This document shows, one piece after another, positions 1 through 6,272 of a stretch of 8,183 nucleotides of DNA; the first letter of the stretch is position 1; the number at the start of each line of letters is the position of its first letter. Under the pieces are notes generated by a model. It was not told the origin of the DNA, made no database searches, and saw nothing but the letters and a program-made list of their open reading frames with translations. Position numbers and translations under genes: made by a program. Source of the stretch: Desulfobacterales bacterium (lineage in GTDB: Bacteria; Desulfobacterota; Desulfobacteria; Desulfobacterales; Desulfobacteraceae); assembly GCA_022361535.1 (NCBI GenBank), contig JAKSAU010000893.1, positions 1-8,183 of the forward strand, in the 5' to 3' direction.

Positions 1-872
1 TAATATGGATATAGATACTGATCGATGCGTCCCAAATTGTATGAGGCCGCGTTTTGCTCCATGAAGATACAGGAGTGATATAAGTAGACGAACTGCAGGG
101 CCTCGTGGAAGGTCGTGGCAGGTTTAGCCGGAATCGTCTCAAAAACGGTTGCGATCTGCTCAAGTTCCTGTTTTCGCTTCTGGTCTGTTTCTTCTCCTGC
201 AAGGCGCAGAGCTTCATCCCTGTATCGTTTTCCTAAAATGATCATGCCTTGGGCTGCCGTGATCATGGCGTCCAGGTATGCGATCCTGGGGTAATGGTTG
301 GCTTTTGACAGGTCGTACTCTTTTCTTTTTCCTTTTATATATTCAATGATGCCTTCCATACCTTCGGCAAGAAGCTCTCTATAGTCCGGGGTAAGTTCAC
401 CCGGACCCCTGACTGCTTTTCTGTCAATGTAGATGACGGCATTTTCTTTAAGGTCAACAATGTCCTGGGGGGCTTGTGCCTCCCATTTTTCAAAATTGGA
501 CCGTCCAAGCCAATATGGCTTGATGACCTGCCGGAATAATTTTTTGTCTTCTTCACTGATGAAAAAGGGGTCATAGGGCCTTGTGGAAATGGTATCCAGC
601 TCTTTATCCAATACCGACCAGCAGACATCTGCACAGAGTACGCCGCCACGGGGCAGTTTGCCTGAGCAGCCTACAATGAGTTCATGGTCCCAGATGGTCA
701 CGGTTTTTTTACTGCAGACATCTTTGAATGCCTTAGCTTTTCTGTTTTCCCTGGGCAGGGCTTCGGTTTTACGAAAGCTTTCCGTCAGGATCAGTGCATT
801 CTCAATATCCATGGTAGGGGTTGCGTTGACGACACGTTCTCTTAATTTCTCGATGCGGTTCATGTAGGTCAT
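1..872 (-). CDS. Glycyl radical enzyme, PflD/pyruvate formate-lyase-like family (N-terminal part, cut by window edge)
   Basis: The minus frame is open without a stop for 290 codons from ATG 872-870 to the left edge. The start is fixed by AAGGAG five bases upstream; Met4 has no such site. The protein reads MTYMNRIEKLRERVV, then LTESFRKTEALPRENRKAKAF (about 29-49), HELIVG (63-68), ELDTISTRPYDPF...ISEEDKK (about 91-111), PYWLGRS (119-125) and, near the cut, GRIDQYLYPY (281-290). These match the usual N-terminal landmarks of PflD/PflF, glycerol dehydratase, hydroxyproline dehydratase and choline lyase types. From family knowledge, such enzymes use a C-terminal glycyl radical and an active-site Cys, made by a radical SAM activase; both residues and any activase gene lie outside the window, so the substrate cannot be assigned. 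By my reading the segment around 73-125 looks closest to E. coli PflD, itself uncharacterised. A sigma54 promoter and a sigma54 activator gene lie just upstream. Confidence 0.9.
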   Translation of the reverse strand, partial: MTYMNRIEKLRERVVNATPTMDIENALILTESFRKTEALPRENRKAKAFKDVCSKKTVTIWDHELIVGCSGKLPRGGVLCADVCWSVLDKELDTISTRPYDPFFISEEDKKLFRQVIKPYWLGRSNFEKWEAQAPQDIVDLKENAVIYIDRKAVRGPGELTPDYRELLAEGMEGIIEYIKGKRKEYDLSKANHYPRIAYLDAMITAAQGMIILGKRYRDEALRLAGEETDQKRKQELEQIATVFETIPAKPATTFHEALQFVYLYHSCIFMEQNAASYNLGRIDQYLYPY

Positions 873-995
873 AGGATCTCCTTCATCAATTATTCCTGTT
901 GGGAAGTTGCTCTCCCGGGTATCCGGCCCACCTGTTTAAGGTTTTCGCCGTATTGCCGGACTGTCCTGGGAAATGCCGCCTTGTCATCCTGTTAT

Positions 996-1012
996 TACAA
1001 AGGGTATGCCAG
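996..1012 (-). promoter_or_regulatory. Sigma54 (-24/-12) promoter for the glycyl radical enzyme gene
   Basis: On the minus strand the sequence is CTGGCATACCCTTTGTA. It matches the sigma54 consensus YTGGCAC-N5-TTGCW with the correct spacing: TGGCA is intact and the -12 element is TTGTA instead of TTGCA. Transcription would begin near 986 and leave a leader of about 113 bases before the ATG at 872. It lies between a sigma54 activator gene and its downstream neighbour on the same strand, which is the expected place. I found no obvious activator palindrome upstream of it. Confidence 0.72.
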
Positions 1013-1100
1013 GCCGGTGAGCAAGCGGAAAATATCTTTCTTAAGCCTTGATTCAGAAGGGTTTAAAGTTTTGTGAGGGGTGTAAAGAAGGGAAGCGTAA

Positions 1101-1165
1101 AAAAGAAAGAAATAAAAATATTTTTTGATATTTGAAAATTTTTTTAAAAGTTGAAAAATATTTTA
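1101..1165. other. Very AT-rich tract at the 3' end of the activator gene, upstream of the sigma54 promoter
   Basis: This stretch is almost entirely A and T, with two self-complementary blocks of the form AAAAATATTTT (1114-1126 and 1154-1164) and near-matches to the IHF consensus WATCAA-N4-TTR around TATCAA on the minus strand (1130-1125). It lies about 100-150 bp upstream of the sigma54 promoter, where DNA bending often helps an enhancer-bound activator reach the polymerase. No GC-rich terminator stem is visible. The rest of the 873-1162 gap holds the promoter and the leader; I see no gene in it. Confidence 0.3.
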
Positions 1166-2659
1166 TTCTTGAGGCACATGAATACCTAATCGCTTGATTT
1201 TATACCGTAGCGCCTGGGGAGATAGGGTGAGGAAGCGTCCTGCTTTGGAAATGTTGTATCCGGACCGGGTCAGTGCCTTTTGGATATAAAGGGCTTCAAT
1301 GGATTTGAGGGCTTCTGCCAGATTCATGGTGCCCTGCTCGGCAAGATCCAAGGGCGGCAGGCAGGTCATGTCATGTTGGGCTTGGGGGCCGGTAGGATAA
1401 GGCAAAGCCAATGGCGTATCAGGAGTGTCTTCATTTTTCTGGTAGTTGGACATGAAGTAGTCGGATAAGTGGGCAGGTTCGATCATGCCGTAAACGCCTA
1501 ACATGGCTGTGGCCGCTTTGAGAGTGTGTTCCAATTCTCTAACATTGCCTGGCCAGGCATAAGTGTTGAACATTTCAAATACCTCGGGTGAAAGGGTATA
1601 GGGCTGGCCTTTACCTGTTCCTGATGTGTTTGAGAGCTGGTCTAAAAAATGAGCACATAGCAAAGGAATATCTGATTTACGGTGGCGAAGGGGCGGGATC
1701 TCAAGGACAACTACTGCCAGTCGGTAAAACAAGTCTGTCCTTATTCTGCCAGTCTCCAGGGCCTGGGAGGGAGGAATGTTGCACGTGGAGATAAATGCAA
1801 CATCAACGGGATGTTCTTTAAGTGCGCCTACCCGCCTGACCTTTTTCTCCTGGATTACTCTTAACAGCTTGGCCTGAAGTTCCAGTGACATGGAATTGAG
1901 TTCATCTAAAAGGATAGTACCGCCCTGGGCTTCTTCCAGGAGCCCTGCCTTGTCAATGGCGCCTGTAAAAGCACCTTTTGAGGTGCCGAAAAGTGTGGTT
2001 TCAAGCAGGTTGTCCGGGATGGCTGCACAATTGATAGGGATAAACGGTTGGCAGCATCTGGGCGATGCCTGGTGTATAGCCTGGGCAAATAGTTCCTTGC
2101 CGCAGCCGGTTTCAGCCCAGATAAAAACATTGAATCGGGTTTGGCTGGCGGATTTCGCCTGGGTAACAGCATTTTGAAACCGGTGGTCTTTCCCGATCAG
2201 GGTGTCAAAGGTATAGGGTGCAGGTTCCGGCGGTTGGGGTAAAGGTGCTGCGTTTTTATCCTGATGCCTTGCCAGAAGGCTCTGGCTGGCCTGGAGATTA
2301 AGGGCAAAGTGGATGACGCCTTCTATTCTTCCATTTGAGATCAAAGGAAATGACGAGCACAATGAGTTGACCAGTTTTTTCTTCCGGGTGTAATAAACTA
2401 TTGTTTTCTTGATAATGGGTTTTGCTGTTTCAAGGGTTTGGATTGACAGGTGGCAGTCGCTTTCCAAGGGATAAAAATCCACCATTCTTTTGCCGATGAT
2501 ATCCACGTCTTCAAGATCATCGGTACGGATCAGCAGCCGGTTCATGTAGTGGTAGATACCCTTGTGATCAATGATCATCACGCCCATCAGGGAATTGTCC
2601 CATATCTTTAAAAAGGCCGGGCTCAGGACGGTTTCCATGTTCAGGTCTTTATTTCGCAT
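1163..2659 (-). CDS. Sigma54-dependent transcriptional activator with PAS sensor, AAA+ and Fis-type HTH domains
   Basis: This is a 498-residue enhancer-binding protein. Residues about 10-125 read as a PAS-type sensor (MGVMIIDHKGIYHYMN at 25-40). There is no phospho-receiver domain, so it probably senses a small molecule or redox state directly. A Pro-rich linker (about 138-148) leads to the AAA+ domain (about 151-390). Visible motifs are Walker A AETGCGKE (182-189), GAFTGA sigma54 contact loop (229-234), Walker B ILLDEL (249-254), sensor I around N294, arginine finger region RTDLFYRL (307-314) and sensor II GNVREL (371-376). The C-terminus (about 445-493) is a Fis-type helix-turn-helix ending ALRYKIKRLGI. 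The first Walker A residue is Ala where Gly is usual. The start at 2659 is preceded by AAAGGGG eight bases upstream; Met8 lacks a good site. It lies 290 bp upstream of the glycyl radical gene and its sigma54 promoter, and is divergent from a LysR gene. Confidence 0.95.
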   Translation of the reverse strand: MRNKDLNMETVLSPAFLKIWDNSLMGVMIIDHKGIYHYMNRLLIRTDDLEDVDIIGKRMVDFYPLESDCHLSIQTLETAKPIIKKTIVYYTRKKKLVNSLCSSFPLISNGRIEGVIHFALNLQASQSLLARHQDKNAAPLPQPPEPAPYTFDTLIGKDHRFQNAVTQAKSASQTRFNVFIWAETGCGKELFAQAIHQASPRCCQPFIPINCAAIPDNLLETTLFGTSKGAFTGAIDKAGLLEEAQGGTILLDELNSMSLELQAKLLRVIQEKKVRRVGALKEHPVDVAFISTCNIPPSQALETGRIRTDLFYRLAVVVLEIPPLRHRKSDIPLLCAHFLDQLSNTSGTGKGQPYTLSPEVFEMFNTYAWPGNVRELEHTLKAATAMLGVYGMIEPAHLSDYFMSNYQKNEDTPDTPLALPYPTGPQAQHDMTCLPPLDLAEQGTMNLAEALKSIEALYIQKALTRSGYNISKAGRFLTLSPQALRYKIKRLGIHVPQE

Positions 2660-2685
2660 GTGGTAATCCCCTTTATCTGCCGGTC

Positions 2686-2714
2686 ACTATAACTCAAAGC
2701 CATATTATTTTCAA
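2686..2714 (-). promoter_or_regulatory. Sigma70-type promoter of the sigma54 activator gene
   Basis: On the minus strand, TTGAAA (2714-2709) and TATAGT (2691-2686) are separated by exactly 17 bp. Predicted transcription starts near 2679, which leaves a short leader of about 20 bases containing the AAAGGGG ribosome site before the ATG at 2659. Both hexamers are close to consensus and the geometry is ideal. Confidence 0.65.
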
Positions 2715-2715
2715 A

Positions 2716-2732
2716 GCACCGAAACTCAGTGC
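2716..2732. promoter_or_regulatory. 17-bp imperfect palindrome next to the activator's -35 box (candidate operator)
   Basis: GCACCGAAACTCAGTGC is a dyad with 7-bp arms (GCACCGA and TCAGTGC, one mismatch) around a 3-bp centre. It begins one base beyond the -35 hexamer of the activator promoter, a position where a bound regulator could activate or block polymerase. The LysR-type protein encoded divergently, or autoregulation by the activator, are the natural candidates; neither is shown by the sequence. Confidence 0.4.
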
Positions 2733-2756
2733 AAATACATTTGGTTTTGCCAAGCA

Positions 2757-2835
2757 GGCTCATTTGTCCTAAGAAAAAGGCATCAGGCGTATTTTGGGAC
2801 AAAATGCGGCAGCCGTTTCTTAGGATAAATGAGCC
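2757..2835. repeat. 79-bp palindromic element in the divergent control region, with three copies of a TTRGGAYAAA-like motif
   Basis: The 20-bp outer arms (2757-2776 and 2816-2835) are reverse complements with one mismatch, which would be a G-U pair in RNA. The middle contains a second small palindrome, ATTTTG-GGA-CAAAAT (2791-2805). The arms and the core carry related motifs: TTAGGACAAAT on minus (2772-2762), TTGGGACAAAAT on plus (2794-2805) and TTAGGATAAAT on plus (2820-2830), about 27-32 bp apart. This could be a multi-site operator between the two regulators, or a small mobile or REP-like palindrome. I see no target-site duplication at its edges. Confidence 0.7.
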
Positions 2836-2890
2836 GGTATATGTTGAAGTGATTGCCCTGCACATACATCGCCTTGATTTCGAAGATTCA

Positions 2891-2920
2891 TTGACCATGA
2901 CATCCTTGACTGCATATGCT
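2891..2920 (+). promoter_or_regulatory. Probable sigma70-type promoter of the LysR-type gene
   Basis: TTGACC (2891-2896) and TATGCT (2915-2920) are separated by 18 bp. The start of transcription would be near 2927, about 20 bases before the ATG at 2948, with AAGGAG (2938-2943) in between. The -35 is good and the -10 moderate. The match is less convincing than the divergent promoter. Confidence 0.45.
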
Positions 2921-2947
2921 ATTTGTACAAGGTCACCAAGGAGAATT

Positions 2948-3832
2948 ATGCAGGTAGATTTAAACAAGCTGAGAACCTTTTACATCCTGGCCGGTACAAG
3001 GTCGTATACCCGGTGTGCGGATAAGATGTGCCTGACTCAGTCGGCTGTCAGCCACGCCATAAAAAAGCTGGAGACTGATCTGGGATTTGAGTTGGTGGAT
3101 CGTAAGAACAGACAGTTCAAGCTTACACGCCGGGGAGAATTCCTGTTGCGAAAATGCTCCGGGATATTTGATCGCATTGAAGACACCCTGGACAGCCTGG
3201 CCGAGGAAAAACACCTGCCTGTTTTTATTACAATGGGTGCACCGGTGGAGTTTGGTGCATCGGTTCTCATTAAGGGTATGCGTCCTTTTTTGACAGCGCA
3301 TCCAAATGTTCATATTGATTTTGTTCTGGATGCCGATCTTTTGCCTCCTTTACTTTCAGACGATGTAGATATCATTATTGACTGTGTCCCCCATGTTCAC
3401 GAAGACCTTGTTTCCGTATCCCTGTTCAGGGAAGAATATGCCGTCATTGCCACGTCTGAATATATCAGGGAACAAGATATCCGGGCTGTGTCAGACCTGA
3501 ATCGCTGTAACCTTCTTTCCTTTGACAAAGAACTTGCCTGGTGGAAAAATTTCATCAATGCCCTGGATGAAAAAAGCGGGTTCGGCTTTAAAACCATCAC
3601 TCGGATTTCAAATGTACGGGGTATTATCAATGCTGCCCTGGAATCTTTGGGGGTTGGGTTCGTACCAAAGTATACCGTTCTAAAGGAACTTGACAGCGGC
3701 AGTCTGACTGAGTTGTTTCCTGAAACCGGCGTGCTGAATGACCAGATCAATATTTATCTTAAAAAGCGTAAGTTTGAGAAACAGGCGTTTCAGGATTTAA
3801 TCTCCCATATCAAATCTTTAAAGCTCCATTGA
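2948..3832 (+). CDS. LysR-type transcriptional regulator
   Basis: The protein has 294 residues, the usual LysR length. The N-terminal winged helix-turn-helix spans about 1-60: FYILAGTRSYTRCADKMCLT, then QSAVSHAIKKLETDLGFELV, then DRKNRQFKLTRRGEFLL. A linker helix follows, and the effector-binding domain starts near residue 90 (VFITMGAPVEFGASVLIKGM). The recurrent C-terminal pattern AALESLGVGFVPKY is present (about 219-232). The frame is open further upstream to an ATG at 2729, but that would add 73 residues unlike any LysR N-terminus and run through the palindromic element; the AAGGAG four bases before ATG 2948 decides the start. It is divergent from the sigma54 activator and convergent with the aldehyde oxidoreductase operon. 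LysR proteins usually control a divergent neighbour, so the activator gene is the likely target. The ligand is unknown. Confidence 0.94.
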   Translation: MQVDLNKLRTFYILAGTRSYTRCADKMCLTQSAVSHAIKKLETDLGFELVDRKNRQFKLTRRGEFLLRKCSGIFDRIEDTLDSLAEEKHLPVFITMGAPVEFGASVLIKGMRPFLTAHPNVHIDFVLDADLLPPLLSDDVDIIIDCVPHVHEDLVSVSLFREEYAVIATSEYIREQDIRAVSDLNRCNLLSFDKELAWWKNFINALDEKSGFGFKTITRISNVRGIINAALESLGVGFVPKYTVLKELDSGSLTELFPETGVLNDQINIYLKKRKFEKQAFQDLISHIKSLKLH

Positions 3833-3871
3833 CCTTCTGATCTGTTATCATAATGGAACATCTTATATAAA

Positions 3872-4025
3872 GCACCGGATCTGCCGTCCCGAAAAAGGCT
3901 GTCGATTTTTTCCTCGGTTCTCCCAAAAAAATGATTCAAATTATATGTTTTTGCGCTCCGCAACTTATATTCTTCTATGAAAAAAACGCCTGATGCCTTT
4001 TTCCGGGGCGGCAGATCCTCAGTGC
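3872..4025. repeat. 154-bp inverted-repeat element between convergent genes
   Basis: Arms of about 28-31 bp (3872-3899 and 3995-4025) are near-perfect reverse complements. Each reads, inward, GCAC...GGATCTGCCG, then CCC, GAAAAAGGC, with only small differences. Each arm is followed inward by a T-run for the transcript entering it (T6 at 3906-3911 on plus, T7 at 3986-3980 on minus). A small perfect hairpin, TTGCG-CTC-CGCAA (3951-3963), sits near the centre, so the whole element could fold into one long structure. It occupies most of the 3833-4074 gap, where I see no gene. It may end transcription from both sides, or be a MITE/REP-like insertion. The right arm shares an 18-bp core with the 2757-2835 element, in opposite orientation. 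Confidence 0.7.
3980..4010 (-). terminator. Possible terminator of the aldehyde oxidoreductase operon, inside the inverted-repeat element
   Basis: On the minus strand, 65 bases after the MoaD-like stop codon, a short CGCC/GGCG stem (4010-4007 with 3990-3987) is followed directly by seven T residues (3986-3980). The stem is only 4 bp with a 16-base loop, so it is weak alone. Pairing with the other arm of the larger element could compete with or strengthen it. The position is right for a terminator. Confidence 0.28.
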
Positions 4026-4074
4026 AGATATCAAAGCGTTGATTCTTTCTGTCGGATCAGTTGGTTTAGTGGGA

Positions 4075-4344
4075 TCATCCTCCGGCAAGGGGACCGTAAA
4101 GGGTAAGGGTTCCGTCCGATGATATGGGGGTATACATATCCACCCTGCGGCTTTGCCCGTTCTGGTCCAGGGAGACCATGGGCACCAGTAGTGGGTTGAT
4201 GCCCTGGTCTGCCAGGATGTGTTTTACCGTGGTATCGGTTTGAAGGGTAATCCTAATACTTTCCGGTCTTTCAGAGCCAGTGTCCCGTAAAATACAAAGC
4301 AGGCTTTCAGACAGGCGCAGTGTTATGGTAATTTGCTCTGCCAT
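4075..4344 (-). CDS. MoaD/ThiS-family sulfur carrier protein, associated with aldehyde oxidoreductase
   Basis: This 89-residue protein ends LTLYGPLAGG. The C-terminal Gly-Gly is the hallmark of the ubiquitin-like beta-grasp carriers MoaD and ThiS, which are adenylated and thiocarboxylated at that glycine to donate sulfur. The preceding VKHILADQGINPLLVPMVS and the length (MoaD about 80-90, ThiS about 65) favour a MoaD-like role in building the metal-binding pterin. It is the last gene of the operon: ATG 4344 lies 14 bp after the stop of the oxidoreductase gene, with AAAAGGAA in the gap, so translation is probably coupled. MoaD-like genes next to AOR genes are a known arrangement. The N-terminal third is divergent, and ThiS function cannot be excluded because thiE and thiM are nearby, but they are in a different operon. 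Confidence 0.82.
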   Translation of the reverse strand: MAEQITITLRLSESLLCILRDTGSERPESIRITLQTDTTVKHILADQGINPLLVPMVSLDQNGQSRRVDMYTPISSDGTLTLYGPLAGG

Positions 4345-4358
4345 AGAATTCCTTTTGG

Positions 4359-6254
4359 TTATCCTGGAACGGGCAGGTTGTGTTTTTCAAGGGTTTCCCG
4401 TGTGGGGATTCCGTTTTCATCCCAGCCCCGGGCTGCATAATAGTCATCGAGCATTTCTTCAATAATGTCCATGCTGACAAAATGACCTTTGTTCGGGCCG
4501 CTGGGTATGGGCTCTTCGGTGAATCTGGCCGGTGGATAATCGTATTTGCGGCCAAAATCCGGGATTTCCCGTTTGTTGAACATCCGGTTCAAATGCCAGA
4601 TTTTTTCTGACAGTTTGAGCAGGTCTTTGTCAAAGTCAAGCTTTTTGCCGGTGGCGTAATAATAAAGCTCTTCGTAGTACTTGGTTTCAAGGCCGATTTC
4701 CATATATTGGAGGCGGCAGGTGCCAAGGATGTCGAAGGCGGGTCTTAAGTGTTGGGATTTAAGGACTAAGGGTACCACATTTTTATGGTCTGCCTTAGGT
4801 ATGGTATTAAAGTCAGCTCCGCCTGAAATCAGGTCATGGACTGTCGCGTCTTTGTTCCCCCCGACAGCTGTTGCCACATCAGATCCCAATACCCAGCAGC
4901 GGGCATGGTGGGCACCGACATCTGCCGTCATGTATCCGAGCATCATGCCGGGCGCATTCCTGGATTCATATCCGGTCCATTCAAGGCCTTTTACATGTAT
5001 GGCAAACTTATGGGAATCATGGCCGATCACTTCTGCTGCCTCTTTTACGCCCTGGGCCAGAACATCGCCGATACCTTCCCGTTTGGAAATAATTTCAAGG
5101 ATATGGACAATGGAAGCAAGGTCTCCCCATTTAACATCCATACCCATTTCTTCTTTGGAAATCAGTCCCTTTTCATAGCATTCCAGGGCAAAACTGACTA
5201 CGACTCCCGCAGAACAGGTGTCGATCCCAAGCTCGTCACAGACCCAGTTGGTGTGGGCAATGCCGTGAATGTCCGATAATTCGCAGTTGGAGCCTAAAAG
5301 GGACAGGGTTTCATACTCCGGGCCTTCTACATACACTTCACCCATTTTGGTTTTGGCAAGACCGTATTTGCCGCACGGGATAGGGCAGGAAAAACAGCCT
5401 TTATCTGTAATTTTCAGCTCTTTGAGAATCGCTTTACCATTTATGTTATCAGCATAGTCGCAGTTTGAGGTTTGAAAATTACGGGTGGGCAATGCGCCTA
5501 CATCGTTGCACCAGTTTGTAATACCGGCTGTGCCTTCCGGTGTCCAGCCTGTAAAACCGGGCTTTTCCCGGCAGGCGGCATAGGTTTCTTTACCTTTTTT
5601 AAGCAGGCCTTTTGGATCAAACACAGGTATGCTTTTGGTGCCCCTGGCGGCAATAGCCTTGATATTTTTAGAGCCTAATACTGCCCCAATTCCGATACGG
5701 CCTGCCTGACGGCCGAAATCATGGGAAATACAGGCGAAATTGACCAGGTTTTCACCTGCCTGGCCAATAGCCAGGACCTGAAAATCGTCACCCAGTTCAT
5801 GTTTCAGAGCTTCTTCAACTTCAGTGGAGCCTTTTCCCCAAAACTCGTCTGCAGGACGTATCTCAACAGTATCATCGTCAATGAGAATGTAGGATGGTTT
5901 TTGGGCGCGGCCGGTTAGAATTGTGACATCATAGCCTGCATATTTCATATTCACCCCAAAATGGCCGCCCATGTTGGAGTCTCCGTATCCGCCTGTGGCA
6001 GGGGATTTGGTGCAAAAATGAGTCTTCCCGCTGGCCGGCAGAAAAAGGCCGCTCAATGGTCCCATCGCGATGATGAATCTGTTTTCAGGATCAAACGGGG
6101 CAACCTGTGGGGGATTTTCATCGTAGAGAATTTTGGCGGTAAAGCCCCTGCCGCCGATATATTCGTCCACCCATTCAGGTTTCAGTAGCTCTTTTTCAAT
6201 CTTGTTGGCGCTTAAATCGATTCTAAGGGTATGGCCTGCATATCCGTATAACAT
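4359..6254 (-). CDS. aor: Tungsten-type aldehyde:ferredoxin oxidoreductase (AOR, AorB-like)
   Basis: This 631-residue protein is full length for the AOR family. It oxidises aldehydes to carboxylic acids and passes electrons to ferredoxin, using a bis-pterin tungsten (or molybdenum) centre and one [4Fe-4S] cluster. The cluster ligands are visible as C287-x2-C290-x3-C294 plus C513. The two pterin-binding motifs are DELGID (340-345) and DILGTC (508-513), matching the DxxGL pattern of Pyrococcus AOR. PEYE at 312-315 places Glu313 where the Pyrococcus active-site Glu is found, and GAHHAR (447-452) supplies the conserved His region. The N-terminal domain has GGRGFTAKIL (34-43) and GPLSG...SGKTHF (65-80). 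Start ATG 6254 follows GGGAGG by a few bases. It is the middle gene of the operon, 18 bp after the ferredoxin gene. The aldehyde is unknown. A BamB-type benzoyl-CoA reductase subunit is the main alternative in the superfamily; no partner genes support it. Confidence 0.94.
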   Translation of the reverse strand: MLYGYAGHTLRIDLSANKIEKELLKPEWVDEYIGGRGFTAKILYDENPPQVAPFDPENRFIIAMGPLSGLFLPASGKTHFCTKSPATGGYGDSNMGGHFGVNMKYAGYDVTILTGRAQKPSYILIDDDTVEIRPADEFWGKGSTEVEEALKHELGDDFQVLAIGQAGENLVNFACISHDFGRQAGRIGIGAVLGSKNIKAIAARGTKSIPVFDPKGLLKKGKETYAACREKPGFTGWTPEGTAGITNWCNDVGALPTRNFQTSNCDYADNINGKAILKELKITDKGCFSCPIPCGKYGLAKTKMGEVYVEGPEYETLSLLGSNCELSDIHGIAHTNWVCDELGIDTCSAGVVVSFALECYEKGLISKEEMGMDVKWGDLASIVHILEIISKREGIGDVLAQGVKEAAEVIGHDSHKFAIHVKGLEWTGYESRNAPGMMLGYMTADVGAHHARCWVLGSDVATAVGGNKDATVHDLISGGADFNTIPKADHKNVVPLVLKSQHLRPAFDILGTCRLQYMEIGLETKYYEELYYYATGKKLDFDKDLLKLSEKIWHLNRMFNKREIPDFGRKYDYPPARFTEEPIPSGPNKGHFVSMDIIEEMLDDYYAARGWDENGIPTRETLEKHNLPVPG

Positions 6255-6272
6255 AATGTCCTCCCTGGCAGT

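Noticed and set aside
335..867. Open frames of about 100 codons on both strands within the first 870 bases
   Set aside because: They overlap, out of frame, the continuous 290-codon glycyl radical enzyme frame, which has clear family motifs.
873..985. A riboswitch in the leader of the glycyl radical enzyme gene
   Set aside because: Only a 6-bp TCCGGC/GCCGGA pairing with a long loop and a weak hairpin are visible; no known riboswitch core is recognisable.
2757..2835. A complete insertion sequence or a MITE with a target-site duplication
   Set aside because: The element encodes no transposase and its two flanks show no direct repeat. The repeat itself is reported, without a transposition claim.
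2729..2947. A 73-residue N-terminal extension of the LysR-type protein, from an ATG at 2729
   Set aside because: It does not resemble any LysR N-terminus, runs through the palindromic element and the promoter, and has no ribosome site. ATG 2948 has AAGGAG and gives the standard 294-residue length.
4075..4344. Assignment of the Gly-Gly protein as ThiS for thiazole synthesis
   Set aside because: It is longer than typical ThiS, is coupled to the AOR gene and is in a different operon from thiM/thiE, which serve salvage, not ThiS-dependent synthesis. It is kept as a lesser alternative.
4681..5279. Plus-strand open frames of 147 and 165 codons opposite the aldehyde oxidoreductase gene
   Set aside because: They are antisense to a strongly conserved gene, have biased low-complexity composition and no recognisable domain.
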